From: Suilimivivens sp963650485
GTDB taxonomy: Bacteria; Bacillota; Clostridia; Lachnospirales; Lachnospiraceae
NCBI GenBank assembly: GCA_963650485.1
Contig: CAVJLN010000001.1
Location: 1-64,000, forward strand
Direction of reading: 5' to 3'
Length of the DNA: 64,000 bases
The notes under the pieces were generated by a model that did not search any database, was not told where the DNA came from, and was given only the letters and a program-made list of their open reading frames with translations. Below are positions 1 to 8,226 of this stretch, in pieces; positions within the stretch are counted from its first letter, which is position 1, and every line of letters begins with the position of its first letter. The position numbers and the translations under genes were made by a program.

Positions 1-2
1 CT

Positions 3-137
3 GACAAAGAACGGGCATATCTTTTTATTTGTAATGGTGCCTATTCCGTCATTCGCAAATGGATGATAGAAGGATGCCAGGAATCTCCAGAAAGTATTGC
101 AAATTTTATCCACGGATTTGCCACAAAATTGCTATAA
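3..137 (+). CDS. TetR/AcrR-family regulator, C-terminal fragment (5' end outside window)
   Basis: The reading frame is open from the window edge to TAA at 135-137 and encodes 44 residues beginning DKERAYLFICNGAYSVIRKW and ending ATKLL. The pattern of a hydrophobic helix, NGAYSVIRKW, then a short helix after 'ESPES' is typical of the C-terminal ligand/dimer domain of small TetR regulators of the DhaS-like type. The DNA-binding half lies upstream of the window. The family assignment rests on a short tail only, so it is tentative. Confidence 0.55.
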   Translation, partial: DKERAYLFICNGAYSVIRKWMIEGCQESPESIANFIHGFATKLL

Positions 138-293
138 ATTCTTAATAATTATAAATATGGAAGATGTATGGTTAGTCTTATGCGAGAAGGATACAGAGGT
201 GACGATTCATTAGTGATCTATTATATCATTTGCATTTTCATATTTTTAAAGTATATCAGTAACGCTTTGGAAAGTCTACTATTTCCAAAAAAC

Positions 294-324
294 TTGACTT
301 GAAGTGAGGTTTAGGTGATAAAAT
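294..324 (+). promoter_or_regulatory. Promoter-like site with 19-bp spacer (MerR-type)
   Basis: TTGACT (294-299) and TAAAAT (319-324) are separated by 19 bp rather than 17. Such over-long spacers are characteristic of promoters activated by MerR-family regulators. It lies just upstream of the decayed hydrolase gene. The rest of the gap 138-361 is AT-rich and shows no gene. Confidence 0.35.
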
Positions 325-361
325 AAAATCAGGTTTCAGCGGTTAAGAACATTTTCCGGAT

Positions 362-811
362 ATGGCACAGGATATTTTTGAAAAAGCAGAGCATCACTAT
401 CTGGAATTTAAGAAAGAGATGCCGGACTTAGGAGAAAATATGATGGCGAAGAATATGCTCGACTGGTACACAATCGTTTCTTTTTATGAGGCAAGTGATC
501 ATAAGCTGGATGGAGAGGCACTTCTTGCAATGAAGCAGGCAGATGCGGAGAAAATGAAGTTCTTAGGAAAGCTTGTTGATGGAAACAAGAGTAAGTAGCC
601 TTACCGGCTTTTTGAAAAGACCTATGTGAAGTTTAACAAGATGAGCAAAGAGCATCAGGCGAAGGGCGAGTGGATGGATACCTGGAAAGTAGAGATCAAT
701 CCGGATCACCGGACGCAGACGGAAGCATTAGGTGGTGAATACTGTGATTACTGGTATGTGGGAGATAAAAGCCCGGCACTGGAGCAGTATAAGGACCTTG
801 AGCAGATTTAG
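362..811 (+). pseudogene. Decayed L-2-amino-thiazoline-4-carboxylic acid hydrolase-like gene
   Basis: Two open stretches lie in the same frame, separated only by an amber codon at 596-598. The first reads AEHHYLEFKKEMPDLGENMM...LDGEALLAMKQ...FLGKLVDGNKSK. Translation continues after the stop as PYRLFEKTYVKF...HQAKGEWMDTWKVEINPDHR, then TQTEALGGEYCDYWYVGDKS. These motifs recall the ATC hydrolase family (PF14196), in which I would expect a segment with a conserved Cys between NPDHR and TQTEALGG. Here that segment seems deleted in frame. The N-terminus also looks short, since an in-frame TAA sits just upstream at 344-346. Amber codon, internal deletion and short N-terminus together argue for a pseudogene rather than readthrough. 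The family call is from memory of motifs, not a search. Confidence 0.55.
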
Positions 812-864
812 GGTCACTGCAGTCACAACAGCGTAATATGGTAATACAAAGGAGTTAAAGAATT

Positions 865-1719
865 ATGGAAGAAATCAAGCAGCAGTTTTTAACAGGAGAG
901 CGTGCCCTGTTTCAGGGACATGATCTTCGGATTATGGATACAACCTTTGCAGACGGAGAGTCCCCGTTAAAGGAAAGCCGCAATATTGAGTTGACGGGAA
1001 GCATGTTTAAGTGGAAATATCCCCTCTGGTACTCAAAGAGTGTCACCGTAAAGGACAGTACCTGGTTTGAGATGGCTCGTGCCGGAGTCTGGTATACGGA
1101 TGAAATCACGGTTGAGAATTGTGCGATTGAAGCACCAAAGAACTTCCGTCGTTGTAAGGATGTCATTCTGCGGAATGTTTCTTTTGCCAATGCGGCAGAA
1201 ACACTCTGGAGCTGTGATGGAGTAACGATTGATCAGGTGACGGCAAAGGGCGATTATTTTGCCATGAACAGCCAGAACATGAATATCCAGAACCTCACTC
1301 TTTATGGAAATTATTCCTTTGATGGCGTGAAAAATATGGAAATCCGCTCATCCCGCCTGCTTTCCAAGGATGCATTCTGGAATACCGAGAACGTAACGGT
1401 GTATGATTCCTTTATTTCCGGAGAATACCTTGGCTGGAATGCGAAGAATCTGACACTGATTAACTGTACAATCGAAAGCTTACAGGGAATGTGTTACATT
1501 GACAATCTCGTGATGAAGAACTGCAAGCTTTTAAATACGACACTGGCCTTTGAGTATTCTACGGTCGATGCAGAAATTACCAATAAGATCGACAGCGTTC
1601 TAAATCCGAGTGAAGGTGTGATCCGCGCAGAAGAAATTGGCGAGCTCATTATCGAGAAGGATAAAGTAGATCCTGCCAAGACCAGGATCATATGCACCAA
1701 AATAACGGAGGGAAGATAA
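865..1719 (+). CDS. DUF3737 family protein (right-handed beta-helix)
   Basis: A 284-residue protein starts at ATG 865 behind AAAGGAG. It begins MEEIKQQFLTGERALFQGHD and is built of short repeated strands such as 'VTVKDSTWFEMARAGVWYTD', 'ITVENCAIEAPKNFRRCKDV' and 'LTLINCTIESLQGMCYIDN', the regular N-C-x-I/F ladder of a parallel beta-helix. The sequence matches the DUF3737 family, which is common in Firmicutes and of unknown biochemical role. There is no signal peptide, so a cytoplasmic protein is expected. The stop codon abuts the GTG start of the PatB-like lyase (zero spacing), so the two genes are very probably cotranscribed and translationally coupled. A role linked to sulfur amino acid metabolism is inference from this coupling. 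Confidence 0.8.
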   Translation: MEEIKQQFLTGERALFQGHDLRIMDTTFADGESPLKESRNIELTGSMFKWKYPLWYSKSVTVKDSTWFEMARAGVWYTDEITVENCAIEAPKNFRRCKDVILRNVSFANAAETLWSCDGVTIDQVTAKGDYFAMNSQNMNIQNLTLYGNYSFDGVKNMEIRSSRLLSKDAFWNTENVTVYDSFISGEYLGWNAKNLTLINCTIESLQGMCYIDNLVMKNCKLLNTTLAFEYSTVDAEITNKIDSVLNPSEGVIRAEEIGELIIEKDKVDPAKTRIICTKITEGR

Positions 1720-2895
1720 GTGACCTATTCGTTTGATGAAATCATCGACCGACGCAATACCAATTCATTAAAATGGGATGTAGAAGAGAAGGAATTACCC
1801 ATGTGGGTAGCGGATATGGACTTTCAAACGGCTCCGGAGATCCGAGAGGCGATTGAGAAGCGCGCTGCACATGGTGTATTCGGATATTCGATCATTCCGG
1901 AAGAATGGCAGCAGGCGTATGTGGACTGGTGGAAAATAAGACACCATTTTACGATGGAAAAGGACTGGCTGATCTTTTGTACGGGTGTAATCCCGGCCAT
2001 CTCGAGTACAGTTCGTAAGCTGACTACCCCTGCAGAAAAAGTGGTTGTTATGACTCCGGTATATAACATTTTCTTCAATTCCATTTATAATAACGGACGT
2101 AATGTATTAGAAAATGAATTGATTTACGATGAGGATGGATATCATATTGACTTTGAAGATCTGGAAGAGAAGCTTTCTGATCCCCAGACATCACTTCTGA
2201 TTTTCTGTAATCCCCAGAATCCGGGCGGCAAGATCTGGGATCGGGAAACAATTGCAAGAGTAGGCGTACTATGTGATAAGTATCATGTACTTGTCATTTC
2301 AGATGAAATTCACTGTGACCTTACGGATCCCGGGAAAGAGTATGTACCTTATGCATCTGTATCGGAAATTTGCAGGAATCAATGCATTATGTGCATCGCT
2401 CCCACCAAAACGTTCAATATTGCAGGAATGCAGACGGCAGCGGTAGCGGTACCGAACCCGGTAATCCGGCATAAAGTATGGAGAGCACTGAATACCGATG
2501 AAGTTGCAGAACCGAATGCCTTTGCAATAGAGGTGGCAATTGCTGCCTTTACGAGAGGTGGTAATTGGCTGGACGAATTGCGAAGCTATATGAAAGAGAA
2601 CAAAACAACTGTTATTGAATATATGAAAGAGCAGATTCCACAGTTAAAGGTAGTTCCATCCGATGCCACATATCTGCTGTGGCTGGACTGCAGGGGCTTA
2701 GGAAGCAATGCTTCACAGGCAGCAGAAAGAATCCGGGAAGCAACTGGACTTTATTTGTCTGCCGGAGAGCAGTACGGAAAGGGTGGCGAAAACTTCCTCA
2801 GAATGAACATCGCCTGCCCGAGAGCAAGGGTACTGGAAGGCTTGGAAAGGCTGAAAAAGGGCGTGGAGATCCTTTGCTCAGATGTGCAGAAGTGA
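1720..2895 (+). CDS. patB: PLP-dependent C-S lyase / aminotransferase, MalY/PatB type
   Basis: Fold-type I aminotransferase-like enzyme of 391 residues with a GTG start at 1720, supported by GGAGGGAAG just upstream (1707-1715). It opens FDEIIDRRNTNSLKWDV and has LPMWVADMDF, both hallmarks of the MalY/PatB cystathionine beta-lyase group. The PLP Asp is in VISDEIHCDL and the Schiff-base Lys is in APTKTFNIAGMQ. These enzymes cleave cystathionine or cysteine to pyruvate, ammonia and a thiol or sulfide. The next genes (LysR regulator, YeiH exporter) also fit a sulfur theme. Aminotransferase activity on another substrate cannot be excluded. Between 2896 and 3009 nothing is seen. Confidence 0.85.
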   Translation: MTYSFDEIIDRRNTNSLKWDVEEKELPMWVADMDFQTAPEIREAIEKRAAHGVFGYSIIPEEWQQAYVDWWKIRHHFTMEKDWLIFCTGVIPAISSTVRKLTTPAEKVVVMTPVYNIFFNSIYNNGRNVLENELIYDEDGYHIDFEDLEEKLSDPQTSLLIFCNPQNPGGKIWDRETIARVGVLCDKYHVLVISDEIHCDLTDPGKEYVPYASVSEICRNQCIMCIAPTKTFNIAGMQTAAVAVPNPVIRHKVWRALNTDEVAEPNAFAIEVAIAAFTRGGNWLDELRSYMKENKTTVIEYMKEQIPQLKVVPSDATYLLWLDCRGLGSNASQAAERIREATGLYLSAGEQYGKGGENFLRMNIACPRARVLEGLERLKKGVEILCSDVQK

Positions 2896-3009
2896 AAAAC
2901 GAAACATATATATAACATCTGATATGACAGGCGATCAGGATGAAAAATAAAAGTTAAATGTATATTTAATAAATAAACATAACGCATATAGCGAAATTGA
3001 TCCGGATCG

Positions 3010-3888
3010 TTATACAAATTCATTGCAGATGGAAAGATATTTATCTGTATAGATACTATTCTTTTCCCAGATGATATCAAAGTCATGCTGCATTTTAAAA
3101 TCAGACAGAGGAATTTCTTTTAAAACACCGGAATGTAATTCGGGTTCGACAGCAATTTTATATAGAAAAGATATTCCGCAGTCTTTTTTGAGCAGACCAA
3201 TAATTGTATGCATATTTTCAACCTCGGTATAGTGAATAAAGTCCGAAATATGCAGGCCGCGGGCAGTCAGATTCTGCTCAAGAATATTTCGTGTTCCGGA
3301 GCCCTCTTCCCGGACTAAAAGACGTTCAGTGATAAGATCACTTATCATGTGTGGATTTGGAGTTGTAAATCGATGTGATGCAGCACAGACGGCAATATAG
3401 TCTTCTGTGCTGTATTTTTTATACGAATAATCTTTTTTAGAGTAATTTCCTTCTACAATTGCCATACTGATCTGACCGCTGTCGAGCAGAGTTAAGAGCT
3501 GGGAGGTATTGCCATAGTGGAGATGAATGTTAATTTTAGGATGCCGGATCAGAAAATTTGCAAGTTTGTCAACAATGGCATATTCTCCGATGGTCATGGT
3601 TACTCCAATCGAAAGAGACTCTGTTTCAGAGAGTGTACTTCTTAATTCTTCCATAACTGCTTTTTCATCATTTTTCATGGTCAGCATATGTTTACGCAGT
3701 ATCTCACCGGAACGGGTCAGAGTTAACTGTTTATTTTGGTATATGAACAGAGAAGTACCATATTGGTCTTCTAAAAAATGGATGTGCTGGGACACCGCTG
3801 GTTGTGTAATGTTCAGCTGCTTTGCGGCAGCAGTAAAATTCATGGTCTGACATACGGTAAGAAAAGTTTCTGTTCTAAAATCAAGCAT
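3010..3888 (-). CDS. LysR-family transcriptional regulator
   Basis: 292 residues. The N-terminal winged HTH is classical: FLTVCQTMNFTAAAKQLNIT followed by QPAVSQHIHFLEDQYG. It is followed by the periplasmic-binding-protein-like effector domain (LSIGVTMTIGEYAIVDKL; LRWREEGSGTR-like segment 'LLVREEGSGTRNILEQ'). The ATG at 3888 is preceded by GGAGA. It is divergent from the YeiH-type exporter with only 126 bp between the starts, the usual LysR arrangement in which the regulator binds the shared intergenic region and activates the neighbour. The effector is unknown; a sulfur compound such as sulfite or cysteine is plausible from the lyase and YeiH context. Confidence 0.9.
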   Translation of the reverse strand: MLDFRTETFLTVCQTMNFTAAAKQLNITQPAVSQHIHFLEDQYGTSLFIYQNKQLTLTRSGEILRKHMLTMKNDEKAVMEELRSTLSETESLSIGVTMTIGEYAIVDKLANFLIRHPKINIHLHYGNTSQLLTLLDSGQISMAIVEGNYSKKDYSYKKYSTEDYIAVCAASHRFTTPNPHMISDLITERLLVREEGSGTRNILEQNLTARGLHISDFIHYTEVENMHTIIGLLKKDCGISFLYKIAVEPELHSGVLKEIPLSDFKMQHDFDIIWEKNSIYTDKYLSICNEFV

Positions 3889-4014
3889 AAGATCTCCCTG
3901 ACGATAAGCTATAATTATTGTTCGATAGAATTATATAATTTTACCTTATTATTGTCCAGTGATATAATGAGCTTCAGAATAAAAGAATAGATACGAAAGA
4001 GAGGCAATGAGCAA
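3889..4014. promoter_or_regulatory. Divergent LysR/yeiH control region
   Basis: The 126-bp region between the two starts is AT-rich. It contains the perfect palindrome AATTATATAATT at 3929-3940 and several T-N11-A arrangements suited to LysR proteins. Binding by the adjacent regulator is inference. Confidence 0.45.
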
Positions 4015-5052
4015 ATGAATTTTATAAAGAAAAACGGAATTGGCATTCTGGTCTGTCTTGCAATCGCCATTCCGGCATGGCTCCTTGGAAAAACATTTCC
4101 GGTTGTAGGTGGAGCGATCATTGCAATTATCGCAGGAATGATCGTTACGATGTTCTGGAAAAAGAAAGGGAAAGCAGAAGCAGGAATTAAATGGACCTCA
4201 AAGATTATTTTGCAGACAGCGGTTGTTCTGCTTGGATTTGGAATGAATCTGGGTGTAATTTTTGAGACAGGAAGACAATCCCTTCCCATTATTGTCTGTA
4301 CGATTACCACATCACTTCTTATTGCATGGATTTTACAAAAAATTCTCAAAGTGTCTGCAAATACCTCTATATTGGTAGGCGTTGGATCATCCATCTGCGG
4401 AGGCTCGGCCATTGCGGCAACGGCTCCGGTAATTGATGCAGATGACAATGAGGTCGCCCAGTCGATTGCGGTCATTTTCTTTTTTAATGTGCTGGCAGCG
4501 ATTTTCTTCCCAATTCTGGGAAAAGCGATTGGATTTGATACGATGCATGGCGATGCCTTTGGAATTTTTGCAGGAACAGCAATCAATGATACCTCATCGG
4601 TAACGGCTGCCGCATCAACCTGGGACAGTATGTGGAATCTGGGAAGTGAAACACTGAATAAGGCGGTGACGGTAAAGCTTACAAGAACGCTGGCCATTAT
4701 TCCGATTACCCTTGTATTATCCTTAATTCGTGCCAGAAAGAATGCCAAAGATGGAAAACAGGCTTCAAAATTCAGCTTAAAAAGAGCATTCCCGATGTTT
4801 ATCCTTTATTTTGTCATTGCGGCCATCATTACAACGGGTTGCGTGAATCTGGGAATTGACGCCGGTGTCTTTCAACCGCTGAAAGAATTGTCGAAATTTA
4901 TGATTATTATGGCAATGGCTGCAATTGGATTAAACAGCAATGTGATTCAGCTCATCAAAACAGGCGGCAAACCGATTATCGTAGGTGCATCATGCTGGTG
5001 TGGCATTACCATCGTAAGCCTTGTTATGCAGCATGTGATGGGAATCTGGTAA
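4015..5052 (+). CDS. yeiH: YeiH/UPF0324 family putative sulfate/sulfonate exporter
   Basis: A 345-residue membrane protein with about ten hydrophobic segments, starting at ATG 4015 after GAGAGGCAATGAGCAA. Family motifs are visible: QTAVVLLGFGMNLGVI, VGVGSSICGGSAIAATAPVI and GTAINDTSSVTAAA. The VGVGSSICGGSAIAA block is the signature of the UPF0324 (YeiH) family, whose members are annotated as putative sulfate exporters and are usually paired with a LysR regulator, as here. Substrate specificity has not been settled for most members. It is convergent with the ABC-F gene downstream. Confidence 0.85.
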   Translation: MNFIKKNGIGILVCLAIAIPAWLLGKTFPVVGGAIIAIIAGMIVTMFWKKKGKAEAGIKWTSKIILQTAVVLLGFGMNLGVIFETGRQSLPIIVCTITTSLLIAWILQKILKVSANTSILVGVGSSICGGSAIAATAPVIDADDNEVAQSIAVIFFFNVLAAIFFPILGKAIGFDTMHGDAFGIFAGTAINDTSSVTAAASTWDSMWNLGSETLNKAVTVKLTRTLAIIPITLVLSLIRARKNAKDGKQASKFSLKRAFPMFILYFVIAAIITTGCVNLGIDAGVFQPLKELSKFMIIMAMAAIGLNSNVIQLIKTGGKPIIVGASCWCGITIVSLVMQHVMGIW

Positions 5053-5066
5053 ACAGGGTTGTTTAC
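5049..5066. terminator. Hairpin between convergent genes
   Basis: GTAAACA-GGGT-TGTTTAC forms a perfect 7-bp stem that overlaps the stop codons of both convergent genes. There is no U tract, so termination is only suggested. Confidence 0.35.
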
Positions 5067-6619
5067 ACAAGGCGGGTGGTCCACTTGGTGCAGTCCCAGA
5101 CATCGGTAGCGAGTCCGTCATAAAATTCCGGTTCATGGCAGACCATGAGGATGCTGCCTTTGTAGGCAATCAGCGCACGCTTTAATTCTTCCTTGGCATC
5201 GACATCCAGATGATTGGTCGGCTCGTCGAGCAGAAGAATATTGGTTTCCTTATTAATGAGTTTGCATAAGCGGACCTTTGCCTGCTCACCACCGCTTAAA
5301 ACACGGACACGGCTTTCGATATGCTTCGTGGTAAGGCCGCACTTGGCAAGTGCAGACCGCACCTCGTATTGGGTGAAGCTTGGAAAGTCCTTCCAGATTT
5401 CTTCAATGCAGGTCGTAGATACATTCTGATCCATTTCCTGTTCAAAATATCCGATTTCCAGATAATCACCAAGCTCTACCAAACCGGACAGCGGAGAGAT
5501 CAGACCAAGAATACTTTTTAACAGGGTAGTCTTACCAATACCGTTTGCACCGGTGAGAACGATCTTCTGTCCACGTTCCATGCGGATATTTAAAGGCGAG
5601 GACAGTGGCTCTTCGTAGCCGATCACCAGATCCTTTGTCTCAAAGATGTAGCGGCTGGGAGTCCGGGCTTCTTTAAAGTGGAATTCCGGCTTTGGCTTTT
5701 CAGAAGCCAGCTCAATCACATCCATCTTATCCAGCTTTTTCTGACGGGACATTGCCATATTCCGGGTGGCAACGCGCGCTTTGTTCCGGGCAACGAAATC
5801 CTTCAGATCGGCAATCTCCTTCTGCTGCTTATTATAGGCAGCTTCAAGCTGGGATTTCTTCATGGCATAAACTTCCTGGAACTTATCATAATCTCCGGGA
5901 TAGCGGTTCAGTTCCTGATTATCCATATGATAAATTAAATTGATTACACTGTTTAAAAATGGAATATCATGTGATATTAAAATAAAAGCATTCTCATATT
6001 CATTAAGGTAGCGTTTCAGCCATTCAATGTGCTCTTTATCCAGATAGTTGGTCGGCTCATCCAGAAGCAGGATGTCCGGCTTTTCCAAAAGCAGCTTGGC
6101 GAGAAGCACTTTCGTACGCTGTCCACCACTTAAATCGGTAACATCCCTATCGAGTCCCAGGTCTAAAAGGCCCAATGCTCTTGCCACTTCTTCCACCTTG
6201 GCATCAATCATATAGAAATCATGCATGGTCAGCATATCCTGAATGGTTCCGAGATCTTCCATATATTGTTCCAGTTCTTCTTCGGAGGCTTCGCCCATTT
6301 TATCACAGATGTCATTCATCTGTGCTTCCATATCAAATAGGAAATTAAATGCAGATTTAAGAACATCCTCGATCGTCATTCCTTTTTCTAATACGGTATG
6401 CTGATCCAGATAACCGACACGGACATTTTTTGCCCATTCGATCTTGCCTTCATCCGGCATCAGCTTTCCGGTAATGATATTCATAAAGGTGGACTTCCCT
6501 TCACCGTTTGCACCGATCAGACCAATGTGTTCGCCTTTCAGCAGACGAAAAGATACGTCATTAAAAATGGCACGGTCACCAAAACCGTGTGTTAAATGTT
6601 CTACATTCAAAATACTCAT
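5063..6619 (-). CDS. ABC-F family ATP-binding protein (YbiT/YkpA-like)
   Basis: 518-residue soluble protein with two ABC ATPase domains and no membrane segments. Domain 1 has Walker A GANGEGKST, signature LSGGQ and Walker B ILLLDEPTNYLD. Domain 2 has Walker A GANGIGKTT, signature LSGGEQAKVRL and ILLLDEPTNHLD. They are joined by a linker containing ARVATRNMAMSRQKKLDKM, typical of the YbiT/YkpA subgroup. ABC-F proteins act on the ribosomal E site as translation factors or antibiotic-protection proteins; this subgroup is usually housekeeping. It starts at ATG 6619, behind GGAGAAACCCGG. It stands alone in its transcription unit. Antibiotic resistance is not indicated by the sequence. Confidence 0.88.
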   Translation of the reverse strand: MSILNVEHLTHGFGDRAIFNDVSFRLLKGEHIGLIGANGEGKSTFMNIITGKLMPDEGKIEWAKNVRVGYLDQHTVLEKGMTIEDVLKSAFNFLFDMEAQMNDICDKMGEASEEELEQYMEDLGTIQDMLTMHDFYMIDAKVEEVARALGLLDLGLDRDVTDLSGGQRTKVLLAKLLLEKPDILLLDEPTNYLDKEHIEWLKRYLNEYENAFILISHDIPFLNSVINLIYHMDNQELNRYPGDYDKFQEVYAMKKSQLEAAYNKQQKEIADLKDFVARNKARVATRNMAMSRQKKLDKMDVIELASEKPKPEFHFKEARTPSRYIFETKDLVIGYEEPLSSPLNIRMERGQKIVLTGANGIGKTTLLKSILGLISPLSGLVELGDYLEIGYFEQEMDQNVSTTCIEEIWKDFPSFTQYEVRSALAKCGLTTKHIESRVRVLSGGEQAKVRLCKLINKETNILLLDEPTNHLDVDAKEELKRALIAYKGSILMVCHEPEFYDGLATDVWDCTKWTTRLV

Positions 6620-6758
6620 CCGGGTTTCTCCATTTTGCTTTTATTGTTGCTGTCACTAAAAATTGCTACTGTTATTCAATTGTTGGATACATAGACCCTA
6701 TCAACTAAAATGACTTCTAACATCATAAAAGATATTGGTGTAGAAATCAATCAGAAAA

Positions 6759-6781
6759 TGTAACTATTCAGAATAGTTACA
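6759..6781. repeat. Palindromic repeat, minimal TGTAACTATTC form
   Basis: Perfect inverted repeat of 11 bp (TGTAACTATTC / GAATAGTTACA) around a single A. Each arm is the start of the terminal inverted repeat of the 8001-8190 element, so this looks like a solo or collapsed copy. Near-identical copies are at 42558-42580 and 44200-44215. Confidence 0.75.
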
Positions 6782-6925
6782 TTATGTCATTCATTGCTGT
6801 ATTCGAATTGCTATGCTTATGTACCGTTAAAAAGCAAATCTGATGTCAGCGTTTGCCTGAGAGTCCATGGAAGCAAGCAAGTACGAAAATCCGGTGGATT
6901 TACTGCCCGTTTTTTTGTATAATGT

Positions 6926-6984
6926 AAGGAGCCAAAAGAAAACCAAGCGACTCCGCAGGAGGCATTTGGTTTTCTTGGCTCCTT
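6926..6984. repeat. Long extragenic hairpin, dispersed repeat type B
   Basis: Arms AAGGAGCCAA..GAAAACCAA and TTTGGTTTTCTTGGCTCCTT pair with a 2-nt bulge; the loop itself holds CTCC-GCA-GGAG. The inner segment is clearly related to 38513-38547 (both have a CAAGCG...CATTTGGTT frame). Within the 480-bp gap 6620-7100 I see only such repeats and no gene. Confidence 0.6.
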
Positions 6985-6995
6985 AACGAACATGC

Positions 6996-7029
6996 GTCTG
7001 ACGGCAGTCAGACAGGGAGTGCGAAGCAC
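6996..7029. repeat. Two small hairpins upstream of the S1 gene
   Basis: GTCTGAC-GGCA-GTCAGAC (6996-7013) is followed by GTGCGAAGCAC (7019-7029), whose core GCGAAGC is a known very stable DNA mini-hairpin sequence. They lie about 70 bp before the S1-gene start and after the long hairpin. Confidence 0.5.
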
Positions 7030-7100
7030 GGGCATGTGAGTTGCAAAGAGTTAAATATTTCAATAATTTATAGATTGCCAGAAAGAAGGAGGACACGATT

Positions 7101-8006
7101 ATGGAAGAAACCATGAAGGATTATGAAAAGGAGTTAGAAGCATCCTTCCGCAAAATCAGAGAAGGAGATGTGATCAGCGGCACAGTAATTGATGTCAATG
7201 AAGAAGAGGTCACACTGGATCTGAAATATTACACACAGGGAATTATCAAGGCAGAGGACATGAGCAACGATCCGACCTTTTCCCTTCTGAATGATGTGAA
7301 AGAGGGAGATGTCATTGAAGCAACGGTCGTTCGTATGGATGATGGACAGGGCAACATTCTTCTTTCGAAAAAGGAAGCCAATGAAGTACTTTCCTGGGAC
7401 GTTTTAGAGCAGATGAAAGAAGAAAAAACAGATGTTACGGTAAGAGTGTCCGAAGCGGTCAATGGTGGTGCAGCAGCGTATGTAGAAGGAATTCGGGGAT
7501 TTATCCCGGCTTCCCAGCTTGATCTGAATTATGTAGAGGATCCATCTGCTTATGTGGGAAAAACATTGAAGGTTCGTGTGATTACGGTAGATCAGGAAAA
7601 AGAAAAACTGGTGTTATCTGCAAAAGAGATCCTGAAAGAACAGCAGAAAGAAGAGCATGACCATAAAGTAGCGATGATCGTACCGGGAACGATTCTGGAG
7701 GGAACGGTAGAAAGCCTGCAGACATATGGAGCATTTGTTGATTTAAAGGACGGATTAAGCGGACTGGTACATATATCACAGATCTGCCAGAAGCGTATTA
7801 AGAAGCCATCCGAGGTGCTGAAGGTAGGAGATAAGGTCAAGGTTAAGGTGCTCAATACGAATGATGGCAAGATTTCCTTAAGTATTAAGGCGGTAGCAGA
7901 AGAACAGGAAGCTTCGGAAGTAGAAGACTTTGATACGGCTTCCTTCAGTTCCAACGAAAGTGTAGGGACAAGCCTTGGGGATTTATTTGCAAAGCTGAAA
8001 TTGTAA
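7101..8006 (+). CDS. rpsA: S1 RNA-binding domain protein (ribosomal protein S1-like)
   Basis: 301-residue acidic protein with three S1 (OB-fold) domains. The first is REGDVISGTVIDVNEEEVTL (about residues 18-75), the second TVRVSEAVNGGAAAYVEGIR with GFIPASQL (about 113-178), the third PGTILEGTVESLQTYGAFVD and LVHISQIC (about 195-265). An acidic Ser-rich tail follows. It binds single-stranded RNA and probably assists translation initiation. It is shorter than proteobacterial S1 (six domains), as is usual in Firmicutes. Start ATG 7101 has GAAGGAGG at ideal distance; ATG 7113 is the alternative. The stop codon (8004-8006) lies inside the left end of a palindromic mobile-like repeat, so the original C-terminus may have been altered. 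Confidence 0.85.
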   Translation: MEETMKDYEKELEASFRKIREGDVISGTVIDVNEEEVTLDLKYYTQGIIKAEDMSNDPTFSLLNDVKEGDVIEATVVRMDDGQGNILLSKKEANEVLSWDVLEQMKEEKTDVTVRVSEAVNGGAAAYVEGIRGFIPASQLDLNYVEDPSAYVGKTLKVRVITVDQEKEKLVLSAKEILKEQQKEEHDHKVAMIVPGTILEGTVESLQTYGAFVDLKDGLSGLVHISQICQKRIKKPSEVLKVGDKVKVKVLNTNDGKISLSIKAVAEEQEASEVEDFDTASFSSNESVGTSLGDLFAKLKL

Positions 8007-8190
8007 CTATTCAGAGCCATGCAAAATTGCTTTCTGTTGCCATGCATATGAGAAAATGATCCAGTGGATCATTTTTGAGTTTATGCTTGCATTCAAGCAG
8101 AAAAGCAATTTTATATGGCGAAGTAACTACATGAGCAAAACATAAGCTGTGAAACAGCGGTTTTGCGAATGTAGTTCTGAATAGTTACAA
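8001..8190. mobile_element. MITE-like element with 15-bp perfect terminal inverted repeats
   Basis: 190 bp bounded by TTGTAACTATTCAGA (8001-8015) and its exact reverse complement TCTGAATAGTTACAA (8176-8190). Inside are the CATGCATATGAGAAAA motif (8041-8056) followed by the hairpin ATGATCCA-G-TGGATCAT and a T-run, and a mini-hairpin CTGTGAAACAG. It encodes no protein. Parts recur at 6759, 26780, 38562, 42558, 43694, 44200, 55753 and 63796. No obvious target-site duplication was identified. Confidence 0.7.
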
Positions 8191-8226
8191 TTCTCTTAAA
8201 ATACAGGACAATAAGAAGGAAGAAGA

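Noticed and set aside
5063..6619. Antibiotic-resistance ABC-F
   Set aside because: The linker matches the housekeeping YbiT/YkpA subgroup, not the Msr, Vga or Lsa resistance groups.
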